In this document: in pieces, positions 7,663 to 16,083 of the stretch | How positions within the stretch are numbered: position 1 is the stretch's first letter | Layout: each line of letters starts with the position of its first letter | Assembly: GCA_017471175.1 (NCBI GenBank) | Contig: JAFUVS010000005.1 | Span: forward strand, 1-53,305 | Source of the DNA: Paludibacteraceae bacterium | GTDB lineage: Bacteria > Bacteroidota > Bacteroidia > Bacteroidales > Paludibacteraceae | Direction: 5' to 3' | DNA length: 53,305 nucleotides | Position numbers and translations under genes: made by a program | Notes under the pieces: model-generated | What the model saw: only the letters and a program-made list of their open reading frames with translations | Databases searched by the model: none | Told to the model about the DNA's origin: nothing

Positions 7663-7841
7663 AAAAAACCGTACTTGAACAAGTAAATTTGCCGGCGAAC
7701 CGGCCTTTGATTTCCAAAAGTGTCGAGTTTTCAGAAAATCAAGTTTGGCTTATAACGCTTTCTATATGGCGCAACACCTTGCGTCGTCTATGTCTATATA
7801 TGGTGTCCCGTATGAAGGACTATATATTCCCCTTGGGGAAC
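7663..7841 (-). ncRNA. Candidate structured small RNA of about 180 nt
   Basis: An orphan minus-strand -7 element (7846-7853) has no protein gene downstream on its strand. The expected transcript starts with TTCCCCAAGGGGAA (hairpin, 7827-7840). It then contains CGCAAGGTGTTGCG (stem CGCAA/TTGCG, near 7777) and GCCGGTTCGCCGGC (7691-7704, a GC-rich stem with a UUCG tetraloop). It ends in TACTTGTTCAAGTA followed by CGGTTTTTT (7663-7685), which resembles an intrinsic terminator. I do not recognise a known RNA family. Confidence 0.4.
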
Positions 7842-7845
7842 GCGG

Positions 7846-7853
7846 CAAAAGTA
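7846..7853 (-). promoter_or_regulatory. Orphan promoter of the candidate small RNA
   Basis: On the minus strand TACTTTTG is followed by CCGCG, as at several confirmed-looking promoters in this window. It points away from the DUF486 gene toward non-coding sequence. Confidence 0.5.
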
Positions 7854-7957
7854 AGGCGGAAATTTACAACCTGCAAATTATTTGCCCACTTTTTTGCATT
7901 TTTTACTTATTTTACTGCTATTTTCTTTCGTTTTAGTCACTTTTAAGTCTTTTTTAA

Positions 7958-8326
7958 TTAAAATCCGAACACGAAGTACACCGCCAATATAAGGCATAGT
8001 GCCGCCGCAACATGATTCCAATGCAACTGCATATTGAATACCGCCATAGAAAACAATACAAACACCAACAACGTAATCACTTCCTGAATAATCTTCAGTT
8101 GCATCAAGGAAAACGGACCGCCGTTCCCCTCAAAACCCAAACGATTGGCAGGCACCTGCAGGCAGTACTCAAAAAAAGCAATACCCCAACTCAACAAAAT
8201 GACAAGAATCAACGGCCAACGCTGAAACCACTCAAACTGCCCTAACTTCAAGTGCGCATACCACGCTATGGTCATCATTATGTTGGAAAAAAAAAGAAGA
8301 ATTACCGTTTCTATTCCCTGTATCAT
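7958..8326 (-). CDS. DUF486 family small membrane protein
   Basis: The 122-residue protein is almost entirely hydrophobic with four predicted membrane helices. It carries the DUF486 pattern FSNIMMTIAWYAHLKL at the N-terminus, WGIAFFEYCLQVPANRLG in the middle and PFSLMQLKIIQEVITL later. DUF486 belongs to the drug/metabolite transporter-like group of small multidrug-type proteins; the substrate is not known. It lies 53 bp after the TtcA-like gene on the same strand and is probably co-transcribed with it. Confidence 0.85.
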   Translation of the reverse strand: MIQGIETVILLFFSNIMMTIAWYAHLKLGQFEWFQRWPLILVILLSWGIAFFEYCLQVPANRLGFEGNGGPFSLMQLKIIQEVITLLVFVLFSMAVFNMQLHWNHVAAALCLILAVYFVFGF

Positions 8327-8379
8327 TTTCTTTTCGGTTTAGTTGTTTTTCCGTATTCGTTGCATTATTTTTTACCATC

Positions 8380-9102
8380 CTATTCGCTTTGCCTTTGTAT
8401 GGCATGTACCAGCGAAGAACGCACATCGCCATTGATAGCCTCCATAGTTCGCAGCAAGTCGCGCATCTTACGGCGGTTGGTCTGATCTTCCCACTCGCAA
8501 ACCACTTTCTGCGTCTGATAACCGCGCAGAACTGCATAAGCCCGTATATCCGCTTCTGTCATATACCATAGCGGACGTATCAAAGACAGCGGCATCTTGT
8601 CCAAAGTCAAAATAGGCGGAATAGAGGTGGCGCGCCCTACATATATCATATTCATCAGATAGGTCTGCAAGACATCGTCCTGATGGTGTCCGAAAGCAAT
8701 CTTGTTGCAGCCCTCCTCTTGCGCTACCTGCAAGAGGGCTTTGCGTCTGTACCACGAGCAAAGAAAACACGGCGACTTCTTCTCTTCCCCCTCAATATGC
8801 GTATCACGCACCAAAAGAGGTACACCCGCTTCTTCACAGAAACGTTCCAGATACGTCAAGTCGGTAAGGTACTTGCGCTCACTGATACGCACGTGGACGG
8901 CTGTAACGCGAATGGCAGGGCGATAGATACGTTGTTGCCTGCCGAGCAACTCGGTAAGCAACAGACTGTCCTTTCCGCCGCTCAACCCAATCAGCACGTG
9001 GTCGCCGTCTGCCAAGAGATTGTATTCGGCACACGCTCTGTGAAACAACCCCCACAGCCTCCGTCCCGCCTTTTTAACTGCTATTTGTTCTTGCTCATTC
9101 AT
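8380..9102 (-). CDS. TtcA-like tRNA 2-thiolation ATPase (PP-loop)
   Basis: The 240-residue protein carries the PP-loop SGGKDS near residue 41, the CxxC pair PCFLCSWYRRKAL around residues 122-125, and GHHQDDVLQTYLMN. This is the arrangement of TtcA, which activates cytidine 32 of tRNA with ATP and replaces its oxygen with sulfur using an iron-sulfur cluster. TtcA proper is around 300 residues, so this is a shorter TtcA/TtuA-type relative, and the exact tRNA position is uncertain. The ATG at 9102 is preferred over an in-frame TTG four codons earlier. A tRNA gene lies directly upstream, separated by a terminator. Confidence 0.8.
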   Translation of the reverse strand: MNEQEQIAVKKAGRRLWGLFHRACAEYNLLADGDHVLIGLSGGKDSLLLTELLGRQQRIYRPAIRVTAVHVRISERKYLTDLTYLERFCEEAGVPLLVRDTHIEGEEKKSPCFLCSWYRRKALLQVAQEEGCNKIAFGHHQDDVLQTYLMNMIYVGRATSIPPILTLDKMPLSLIRPLWYMTEADIRAYAVLRGYQTQKVVCEWEDQTNRRKMRDLLRTMEAINGDVRSSLVHAIQRQSE

Positions 9103-9126
9103 TGTCTGCCACAAATCCTATTCCGT

Positions 9127-9165
9127 AAAAAAGACAGGAGACAACCGTTCGTTCGGTTGTCTCCT
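9127..9165 (-). terminator. Terminator of the tRNA-Met transcript
   Basis: AGGAGACAACCG (9136-9147) pairs perfectly with CGGTTGTCTCCT (9154-9165). On the minus strand it is followed by GTCTTTTTT. It insulates the tRNA from the TtcA-like gene. Confidence 0.9.
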
Positions 9166-9168
9166 GAG

Positions 9169-9242
9169 TAGCGGGGCCCGGGATTGAACCGGGGACCTCA
9201 TGATTATGAATCATGCGCTCTAACCAGCTGAGCTACCCCGCC
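9169..9242 (-). tRNA. tRNA-Met (CAT), elongator type
   Basis: The 74-nt minus-strand cloverleaf begins GGCGGGGTAGCTCAGCTGG. The acceptor GGCGGGG pairs with CCCCGCT (G1:U72), the D-arm is GCTC/GAGC, the anticodon loop TTCATAA gives anticodon CAT, and the T-arm is CCCGG-TTCAATC-CCGGG. A paired G1 rather than the mismatched C1:A72 of initiator tRNA, and similarity to elongator tRNA-Met, argue against fMet. A lysidine-type tRNA-Ile cannot be fully excluded. CCA is not encoded. Confidence 0.9.
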
Positions 9243-9297
9243 ATACTTTCGCCCTTCAGCAAAACAACCCCAAATACACTTCGGACGAAAGCGGGCG

Positions 9298-9305
9298 CAA
9301 AAGTA
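9298..9305 (-). promoter_or_regulatory. Promoter of the tRNA-Met gene
   Basis: TACTTTTG on the minus strand, followed by CGCCCGC, lies 55 bp upstream of the tRNA 5' end. Confidence 0.65.
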
Positions 9306-9415
9306 CTGCCTATTTTTGTATTGACAAATTTTTTTTGAAAAAAAGTTTCTTTCTCCGCTTTTTTTGCCGCTTATTTAAGATGGCATCTGCTACGGTAGGG
9401 ACACTTCTTTCCTAA

Positions 9416-9461
9416 TTTTTCAAAGAAAAGTGTTATTTTTCAAAGAAAAGTATTATCTTTG
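9416..9461 (+). promoter_or_regulatory. Promoter with a duplicated 20-bp unit
   Basis: The unit TTTTTCAAAGAAAAGT occurs at 9416-9431 and 9436-9451, 20 bp apart. The -7 element TATCTTTG (9454-9461) follows immediately, 36 bp before the next start codon. The duplicated unit spans the -33 position. Confidence 0.6.
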
Positions 9462-9497
9462 CCGCGCTGAAGTGAATTTCTAAAAACCAATTTGCGT

Positions 9498-10568
9498 ATG
9501 CAACCGTCTTTTTCTGTTTCCAAGTATGCTGCTCGGCTTGCGGCACTCACCGTGTTTATTATCCTGTGCGCCGAACCCGCCGCTTCCCAAAAGCCGGAGA
9601 AGAACCCCAATGAGCAGCACCTCATCTTCTGGCGTTACCCGGACAATTACATTGAGAATCAAGCACGCGTGGCATTCGCCACCATCGATGAAACCCTTCA
9701 AGCCTATCCGCCTCAAAAAGAAATGCTCCTGCCGAGAAAGATGGCTCTCATCGCCCTTGACCAGTTGCTCCACGACACCCGCAACGATAAGGCAGAACCC
9801 TTCTATACCTTTATAAATGCGCGTATGCAACGGATGCTGGATGATATGCAACGCCCCGTTAAGAAAGGTCTGCGTATCTACAAACTCTACAACGACGGCT
9901 TTATCATCAAGACCAAAGATGCTACCGTGGCTGTCGATCTGATTCCGGGAGGCACTAAAGATCACCCCTTTATCGCCGACTCTATTATCTATAAGATTGC
10001 CGGACAATGCGATGCGATGTTCGTTTCCCATTTCCACGGCGACCACGCTAATCTGAACATAGCCAAGGCTTTTGCCGCACGCGGCAAGTTAGTCATCGCA
10101 CCCAAAGGACTATGGGTAGGCGTTGACCCGATGATTCAGCAACTGCTCGTAGCGGACTCCGTAGTGGACGTACCTTTCAAAGACCTCAAAATGACCCTCC
10201 ACATCCTCCCCGGACACCAAGACGATATACCCAACAACATCTACGTGATGGAGTTCGATAAGTGCGGCACGGTAGCACACACCGGCGACCAATGGAACGA
10301 AGAAGACTTGACTTGGATTGACGACATTCACAAAAACTACCGGATAGACATCCTGCTCCCCAACTGCTGGATCAACTCGATGGAACGCTCCCTCAAAGGC
10401 TTTGGACCGAAACTTATTATTACCGGACACGAGAACGAAATGGAACATACCATTGACCACCGCGAAGCCTACTGGATCACGATGAAAAAATTTGAGCGTA
10501 TGCAGAACCTGCACATCCCCAATGTTCTTATGACATGGGGAGAAAGTTTCGACTACCAACGGCGATAG
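9498..10568 (+). CDS. Exported metallo-beta-lactamase-fold hydrolase
   Basis: The 356-residue product starts with a signal peptide ending near AEPAAS (residues 1-33). It then carries the zinc-binding signature SHFHGDHANL near residue 178, a downstream histidine in LPGHQDD, and TGDQWN, all hallmarks of the metallo-beta-lactamase fold. It is therefore probably a periplasmic metal-dependent hydrolase. Substrate is unknown; the family covers lactamases, phosphodiesterases and glyoxalases, and nothing here selects one. The ATG at 9498 is chosen over a TTG two codons earlier. Confidence 0.8.
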   Translation: MQPSFSVSKYAARLAALTVFIILCAEPAASQKPEKNPNEQHLIFWRYPDNYIENQARVAFATIDETLQAYPPQKEMLLPRKMALIALDQLLHDTRNDKAEPFYTFINARMQRMLDDMQRPVKKGLRIYKLYNDGFIIKTKDATVAVDLIPGGTKDHPFIADSIIYKIAGQCDAMFVSHFHGDHANLNIAKAFAARGKLVIAPKGLWVGVDPMIQQLLVADSVVDVPFKDLKMTLHILPGHQDDIPNNIYVMEFDKCGTVAHTGDQWNEEDLTWIDDIHKNYRIDILLPNCWINSMERSLKGFGPKLIITGHENEMEHTIDHREAYWITMKKFERMQNLHIPNVLMTWGESFDYQRR

Positions 10569-10618
10569 ACCGGTTTTATAAACAGTTTACTAATTCCCTC
10601 TAAAAAAGAAACCGTATT

Positions 10619-12904
10619 ATGGATTTGTTTAGTGATTTGAACCCTTCGCAGCAGCAGGCTGTAACCTATATCGACGGACCAAGTTTGGTGATTGCAGGTG
10701 CCGGCTCCGGCAAAACGCGCGTACTGACCTATAAGATAGCTTACCTGCTCCAAAAAGGCATTCCCGCTAATCATATACTCGCCCTCACTTTCACCAACAA
10801 GGCTGCCCGCGAGATGAAGAACCGCATCACGCAATTAGTCCCCGAAAGCGATGCACGCTACCTATGGATGGGGACGTTCCATAGTATCTGCGCCCGCATC
10901 CTCCGACAAGAAGCCGATAAAATGGGCTACACACGCGACTTCTCCATTTACGACACCACCGACAGCAAGTCGCTCATCAAGCAGATCATCAAGCTGCAAC
11001 AACTCGATGACAATATCTATAAACCTTCCCTCGTTCTCTCCCGCATCTCTGCTGCCAAAAACGCCCTCGTCTCCTACGAATCGTACGCGCGCGACCACGC
11101 AATCACCGAACGCGACCGATTCGACCGACTCTACGAAATGGCTGAACTCTACCGCCTGTACGAAACGCGACTCAAAGCAGCCAACGCAATGGACTTTGAC
11201 GACCTGCTCAAAAACATCTGCCTGCTGTTCCAAACCAACCCCGATGTCTTACATTACTATCAAGACATATTCCAATACGTATTAGTGGACGAGTACCAAG
11301 ACACCAACTACGCACAGTACATGATAGTTCGAATGCTAGCCGAACCCGAAAATCGAATATGCGTAGTAGGCGATGATGCCCAGTCTATCTATTCCTTCCG
11401 AGGAGCGGATATCCGCAACATACTCACCTTCCAGCAGGGCTATCCCGATGCCAAACTCTTCAAGTTAGAGCAGAACTACCGCTCCACGCAGACCATCGTC
11501 AAGGCTGCCAATAGCCTCATTCACCACAACGAAAACCAAATCTACAAAGAAGTCTTTTCCGAAAAAGCCGTAGGAGACACGGTGCAACTCACTTCCTATA
11601 GTACCGACCGCGAAGAGGCTGCCGGGGTGGCGACGATCATCGCTAAAAAGTATGCTAAACACCCTGAGAATGTAGCTATCCTCTACCGAACAAACGCTCA
11701 GTCGCGCGTCTTCGAAAACGAGTTGCGCAAAAACGGTATCCCCTATCGTATCTACGGCGGCACATCATTCTACCAGCGCAAAGAAATCAAAGACGCACTC
11801 GCCTATTTCCGCCTTAGTGCCAATCCTTTAGATAACGAGTCATTCCAGCGAATCGTGGACCTGCCCTCACGAGGCATCGGCGATATGACCGTTCGCAAAG
11901 TGTCGCAATGCGCCATCAACGACAACTGCGGTATGTTAGCCGTAGCCGGTAGCCCCGTCGAACACGACCTGCACGTGTCCGTCACCACAATGAAACGACT
12001 CAAAGAGTTCGCCAAAATGATGCAGCACTTCTCCGAAGATATGGAAACGAAGAATGCATACGATTTTGCAGAAACGGTATTAGCCGAATCCGGACTGATA
12101 ACAGCACTCCTAACCGATAAAACCTCCGAAGGACGAGAGCGCAAAGAGAACTTGGACGAACTGCTCAGCGCCATTCACGACTTCGTTGATCAACGTATGC
12201 AGGAAGGTATCGACTTCACCCCCATACAGGATTTCCTCGCAGAGGTCAGTCTGCTCACCGACCAAGATGAAAACCTCAAAGACTTAACCCCACGCGTAAC
12301 ACTAATGACCGTACACGCCGCCAAAGGATTGGAGTTTCCGTACGTTTTCATCGCCGGCTTGGAGGAGAATCTGTTCCCCTCTCAATACTGCACCAAACCC
12401 CAAGAGATAGAGGAAGAACGGCGCCTGCTCTATGTGGCTCTGACACGCGCTATGACCAACGTCTATATCAGTTTTGCCAAATCACGTTTCCGCAACGGCT
12501 CGGTGTCCTTTGCCTCACCCTCGCGCTTCCTGAACGATATAGACCGCAGCTTCTTACGATTAACCGCATCGTCTTCGCCCGCATCTCCCTTCTCGAATAG
12601 ACCGTCCACTTCGTACCCCCGAAAAGAAGAGCAAGAAAGTGTTCGCATAGAAGGTCGCCGACTCAATAGCCTACAGTCAATCAGCCGCGCGGCTGACAAG
12701 ACATCGGATGACAAACCCCTCGTCAAAACCGTTACCAGCGAATGGAAACCCGGCGACCGAGTGGAACACCGCGTCTTCGGCGTAGGCACAGTCAAAGGTA
12801 TCTACGTGGATAACGACAACGAGAAAATTGACATTGACTTCGATAAAGTCGGTAAGAAAACATTGTTGCTGACTTATGCCAAACTCAGCAAAGCCGAAGC
12901 ATAA
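10619..12904 (+). CDS. pcrA: UvrD/PcrA-family superfamily 1 DNA helicase
   Basis: The 761-residue protein has helicase motif I GAGSGKT (27-33), motif II VDEYQDTN, motif III DDAQSIYSFRGA, motif IV NYRSTQTI, motif V VHAAKGLEFPYVF and motif VI LYVALTRA. The PcrA/UvrD-type C-terminal domain ends WKPGDRVEHRVFGVGTVKGI, the Tudor-like RNA-polymerase-binding segment. It unwinds DNA 3' to 5' in nucleotide excision repair, mismatch repair and replication-conflict resolution. Length and motif order are normal. It follows the metallo-beta-lactamase gene by 50 bp and meets the metallophosphoesterase tail to tail. Confidence 0.95.
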   Translation: MDLFSDLNPSQQQAVTYIDGPSLVIAGAGSGKTRVLTYKIAYLLQKGIPANHILALTFTNKAAREMKNRITQLVPESDARYLWMGTFHSICARILRQEADKMGYTRDFSIYDTTDSKSLIKQIIKLQQLDDNIYKPSLVLSRISAAKNALVSYESYARDHAITERDRFDRLYEMAELYRLYETRLKAANAMDFDDLLKNICLLFQTNPDVLHYYQDIFQYVLVDEYQDTNYAQYMIVRMLAEPENRICVVGDDAQSIYSFRGADIRNILTFQQGYPDAKLFKLEQNYRSTQTIVKAANSLIHHNENQIYKEVFSEKAVGDTVQLTSYSTDREEAAGVATIIAKKYAKHPENVAILYRTNAQSRVFENELRKNGIPYRIYGGTSFYQRKEIKDALAYFRLSANPLDNESFQRIVDLPSRGIGDMTVRKVSQCAINDNCGMLAVAGSPVEHDLHVSVTTMKRLKEFAKMMQHFSEDMETKNAYDFAETVLAESGLITALLTDKTSEGRERKENLDELLSAIHDFVDQRMQEGIDFTPIQDFLAEVSLLTDQDENLKDLTPRVTLMTVHAAKGLEFPYVFIAGLEENLFPSQYCTKPQEIEEERRLLYVALTRAMTNVYISFAKSRFRNGSVSFASPSRFLNDIDRSFLRLTASSSPASPFSNRPSTSYPRKEEQESVRIEGRRLNSLQSISRAADKTSDDKPLVKTVTSEWKPGDRVEHRVFGVGTVKGIYVDNDNEKIDIDFDKVGKKTLLLTYAKLSKAEA

Positions 12905-12910
12905 CAAACT

Positions 12911-14110
12911 TTAACGCGCAGCAAGACGAGCCGCACGCTTCTGAAGAAAACGCTGCACCTTACGCGAGTTTTTCCCTTTGTATTTCTCCGGCAATTCAAT
13001 AATCTCCGGGCTGTCGTTCATCGGCTCTATATACGTTCGGATGAACGCCCCCGAAGTTTCGCTCTCGGCGCGCGTTGTGTCAGGTTGGTGAACCACCTTC
13101 ACCAGGTCATACATCTCGCCCGTTTCCATCAACCGCGTTTCCACACTCAATGTGTCCGTAACTGCGGAAGACGTACCCGAAGACAATGTATTGCGAACTA
13201 AATTCACCACTGTATAGAGTTGCTTGCCGGAACAGATGCGCGTGTCTTTGTCGCTCACTTTATTTAGGTAGAATTTTTGCGCACTATTGGTCACAATAAA
13301 GGGCAGTCTTCTGGCATAGTTATGGTCGTGACCGGCAAAAACGATGTCCGCATCTTTTAGCACCCGTTTGAAAGTAAGATTAATAAGCGGATTCTGCCGC
13401 CCAATGCTTGCCGAGAATACGGGATGGTGCATCATCACCACCGTGAAGCGGTCGCCCGCCTCTTGAAGCGTTTTCCTAACCCACGTATTGACAATCGTAT
13501 AGTCCGACAGACGTTGCAGCCCGTTCGTGTCAATGACGATAAACCTTAAGTCGGGGAAATCCACATAATAGGTAGTACCCTTGAATCGTTCGGGACCGTT
13601 TTGAGGCTGCGGAAATACGGTGTACCACAGTTCGGGCAAACGTCTGACTATCCCTTTGCGATACTCGTGATTACCCGGCGTACAAACAATGGGGAGTTGT
13701 TCAAAAGGTGTGCCTTCCAATTCGCTGACTAATTGTTGCTCATAGTAGAAATATCCGCGCTCAATAAAGTCGCCTAACTGAGCATAGAAGTCAAGATTTG
13801 GATGCCGCCGGGCGATTGCATCCCAATGAAGACTGTCAATTCCGTTATGCACATCGCCGAGCAGAAGAAAAGAAAGCGTGTCCGGCACATGCAAATCCTG
13901 CCACACCACCGAGTGCTCGCCCTCGTACTTAATGAAACCGTCCAATGTCTCTTCGCTGAACGTATGAAACGTATAGGCTATCGTATCGCCTTCCCATATC
14001 GGCTCCTCGGGATTACCGAACCACACCCTCCAGCGGACGACACATAACACGATGCCGCCCGCAAGAAGGAGTAGAACAAGAATGCGATATATACTACGCG
14101 AAGAAATCAT
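12911..14110 (-). CDS. Membrane-anchored calcineurin-like metallophosphoesterase
   Basis: The 399-residue protein has one N-terminal membrane helix (IYRILVLLLLAGGIVLCVV). The calcineurin-like metal ligands follow in order: LLGDVHNG, QLGDFIERG, TPGNHEY, MHHPVF and FAGHDHNYARR. The active site is predicted on the periplasmic side. The product may be a phosphatase or phosphodiesterase; purple-acid-phosphatase-like proteins share this GHDHNY ending. The ATG at 14110 is taken; the longer frame begins at a TTG. It lies 19 bp after the DUF3127 gene in the pgk operon. The C-terminus is basic (KNSRKVQRFLQKRAARLAAR). Confidence 0.85.
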   Translation of the reverse strand: MISSRSIYRILVLLLLAGGIVLCVVRWRVWFGNPEEPIWEGDTIAYTFHTFSEETLDGFIKYEGEHSVVWQDLHVPDTLSFLLLGDVHNGIDSLHWDAIARRHPNLDFYAQLGDFIERGYFYYEQQLVSELEGTPFEQLPIVCTPGNHEYRKGIVRRLPELWYTVFPQPQNGPERFKGTTYYVDFPDLRFIVIDTNGLQRLSDYTIVNTWVRKTLQEAGDRFTVVMMHHPVFSASIGRQNPLINLTFKRVLKDADIVFAGHDHNYARRLPFIVTNSAQKFYLNKVSDKDTRICSGKQLYTVVNLVRNTLSSGTSSAVTDTLSVETRLMETGEMYDLVKVVHQPDTTRAESETSGAFIRTYIEPMNDSPEIIELPEKYKGKNSRKVQRFLQKRAARLAAR

Positions 14111-14129
14111 CTGCCTTAGTAGCAACGGA

Positions 14130-14567
14130 TTAGAACGGCAAATCCTCCGTTTCGTCTTGACTTACCGCATCAAAAGCGGCAGTGTTAGCCACAGCAGGAT
14201 TAGCCATCGAATTCGTTGCAGCAGGTGCTGCGGGAGGAACGGATGTCGCAGCCGGTTGAGCGGACTGTGACGGCTGACCTTGACCCTGACCAAGCATATT
14301 ACCTTGCTGAACGCGCCACGCACGTATAGATGTGTACCAACGACCGTTATATTCCCTGCTCTCAATGTCGAACGATACGGTTACCACATCGTCCATATTG
14401 CACGGGTTATTCTTGATGCGGTCCTCACCGAACAATTCAAAGCATACTTTGCGTGGGTACTGCTCCTGCGTTTCTAATACATACGATTGCGATTTCCACG
14501 GATTGCCGGTCTTGCTCACGCCCTCCTGAAGAGGAAGAATCTGAATGATTTTGCCTACGATATCCAT
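14130..14567 (-). CDS. DUF3127 OB-fold-like protein with SSB-type tail
   Basis: Residues 1-87 match DUF3127, a small Bacteroidota domain related to single-stranded DNA-binding OB folds (GNPWKSQSYVLETQEQYPRK, DDVVTVSFDIESREYNGRWY). A Gln/Ala/Pro-rich linker (about 90-135) follows, and the protein ends ETEDLPF. That tail closely resembles the acidic tip of bacterial SSB, which recruits repair and replication proteins. The inferred role is a second SSB-like protein. It sits between pgk and a phosphoesterase, 70 bp after pgk. Confidence 0.8.
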   Translation of the reverse strand: MDIVGKIIQILPLQEGVSKTGNPWKSQSYVLETQEQYPRKVCFELFGEDRIKNNPCNMDDVVTVSFDIESREYNGRWYTSIRAWRVQQGNMLGQGQGQPSQSAQPAATSVPPAAPAATNSMANPAVANTAAFDAVSQDETEDLPF

Positions 14568-14637
14568 TGTTGTGTGTAGTTTAGTGTTTAGTGTTGAAAG
14601 AAGTTTTTTAGTTTAGAGTTTTCAGTTTCTTCGTTTT

Positions 14638-15885
14638 TTAGCCGTTGATGGCAGCCACGCCGGGTAATGTCTTGCCCTCTATGGCTTCCAATAGTGCGCC
14701 GCCGCCCGTTGAGATGTAGCTGACTTGGTCGGCGAGGTGCAACTTGTTGATGCAAGCCACGCTGTCGCCACCGCCTATCAGGCTGTATGCACCGTTAGCC
14801 GTGGCTTTGGCTATCGATCGCGCAATAGCTTCCGACCCCTTGGCAAATTTGTCCATCTCGAACACACCGGCAGGTCCGTTCCACAAGATTGTCTTGGCTG
14901 ACTCAATGTATTTGGCAAACAGCACGCTGCTCTCCGGACCGATGTCCATACCCATCCAGTTGTCTGGAATGGCGTTCGACGGGCATACCTGAGTATCGGC
15001 ATCCTCGGCAAAACGATTGGCTACCACCGTATCGGTCGCCAATACGAGTTGTACACCTTTCTGTTTGGCTTGCTCTAAAATATCCAACGCGAGTTGCAAC
15101 TGCTCGTCTTCGCAGATGGATGTACCGATCTTTCCGCCCATAGCCTTCACGAATGTATAAGTCATTCCGCCGCAGATAATGAGGTTATCCACCTTATTGA
15201 GCAGATTGGTGATAATACCGATTTTTGTGCTGACCTTCGAGCCGCCCATAATAGCGGTGAAAGGACGGTTGATATTGTTCAGAACGTTTTCCACTGCCTG
15301 AACCTCTTTCTCCATGAGTAGCCCCAGCATCTTATGGTCGGCATCGAAATAGTCGGCAATTACAGCCGTCGAGGCGTGCTTGCGGTGAGCTGTTCCAAAC
15401 GCATCGTTCACGTAGCAATCGGCATACGATGCAAGAGTTTTCGCAAACTCTTTCTGCTTACTCTTCATCGCTTTTTTAGCCTCTTCGTAAGCAGGGTCTG
15501 CTTTATCAATACCTACCGGTTTGCCCTCTTCTTCGGGATAGAAACGCAGGTTCTCAAGCAGCAGCACTTCGCCTGCCTTGAGAGCCGCAGCCTGCTCCTG
15601 CGCTTTGGCGCAGTCGGGAGCAAAGAGCACGGGGCGATTAAGTGCCTGACTCAAAGCCGGAACGATTTGTTTGAGACTGAGTTTGTCAGAAGGTTTGCCT
15701 TTGGGCTTGCCCATGTGCGACATCAATATGAGCGCACCGCCGTCCGTAAGAATCTTTTGAAGGGTAGGGAGCGCTCCACGAATACGCGTATCGTCCGTTA
15801 TCTGCCCTTTATCATCGAGAGGTACATTGAAATCCACTCGTACAATGGCTTTTTTTCCTTGGAATGAATAGTTGTCAATTGTCAT
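14638..15885 (-). CDS. pgk: Phosphoglycerate kinase
   Basis: The 415-residue enzyme shows the N-terminal signature [20 protein letters not shown], the hinge GGSKVSTKI and the C-terminal GGGDSVACI and [19 protein letters not shown]. It transfers phosphate between 1,3-bisphosphoglycerate and ADP in cytosolic glycolysis. Length is normal. A TAnnTTTG promoter lies 35 bp upstream, and the gene leads a minus-strand operon with the DUF3127 and phosphoesterase genes. Confidence 0.97.
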   Translation of the reverse strand: MTIDNYSFQGKKAIVRVDFNVPLDDKGQITDDTRIRGALPTLQKILTDGGALILMSHMGKPKGKPSDKLSLKQIVPALSQALNRPVLFAPDCAKAQEQAAALKAGEVLLLENLRFYPEEEGKPVGIDKADPAYEEAKKAMKSKQKEFAKTLASYADCYVNDAFGTAHRKHASTAVIADYFDADHKMLGLLMEKEVQAVENVLNNINRPFTAIMGGSKVSTKIGIITNLLNKVDNLIICGGMTYTFVKAMGGKIGTSICEDEQLQLALDILEQAKQKGVQLVLATDTVVANRFAEDADTQVCPSNAIPDNWMGMDIGPESSVLFAKYIESAKTILWNGPAGVFEMDKFAKGSEAIARSIAKATANGAYSLIGGGDSVACINKLHLADQVSYISTGGGALLEAIEGKTLPGVAAING

Positions 15886-15920
15886 AATGTATTGTTTTTA
15901 TTGATTAGCAAAAATCGCCG

Positions 15921-15928
15921 CAAAAGTA
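15921..15928 (-). promoter_or_regulatory. Promoter of the pgk operon
   Basis: The minus strand reads TACTTTTG followed by CGGCG, 35 bp before the pgk start codon. Confidence 0.75.
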
Positions 15929-15992
15929 ATCATTTTCCCGAATATAGTACAAAAACTTGCAGAAAAAGTTTTGGAGAATAAGAAATGTTACG

Positions 15993-16000
15993 TACCTTTG
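15993..16000 (+). promoter_or_regulatory. Promoter of the C10 protease gene
   Basis: TACCTTTG with TTTTG at 15969-15973, 19 bp apart, fits the Bacteroidota -33/-7 pair well. It is back to back with the pgk promoter. It leaves an 80-nt leader and excludes the longer in-frame start at 15985. Confidence 0.8.
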
Positions 16001-16083
16001 CGGCGTTGTTGTGGTATTTTCGACACGTTTCAATACTTTACAACACTTTTCAACACCGTAATTATACAAATATAAACATAACG

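Larger units (their letters stand above)
7401..7957. other. Intergenic region, no protein gene seen
   Basis: Plus-strand frames at 7402-7686, 7689-7946 and 7745-7936 lack any family resemblance and cross the repeat and the structured minus-strand element. The region is best read as repeat debris plus the candidate small RNA. Confidence 0.55.

Noticed and set aside
7402-7946. Plus-strand frames between ATPase copy 2 and DUF486
   Set aside because: No family resemblance, no promoter; they cross a dispersed repeat and a structured minus-strand element.
9169-9242. tRNA-Met considered as a phage or element attachment site
   Set aside because: No integrase and no duplicated tRNA end was seen on either side; neighbours are core genes.
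15334-15867. Long plus-strand frame opposite pgk
   Set aside because: Antisense shadow of a clearly identified gene.
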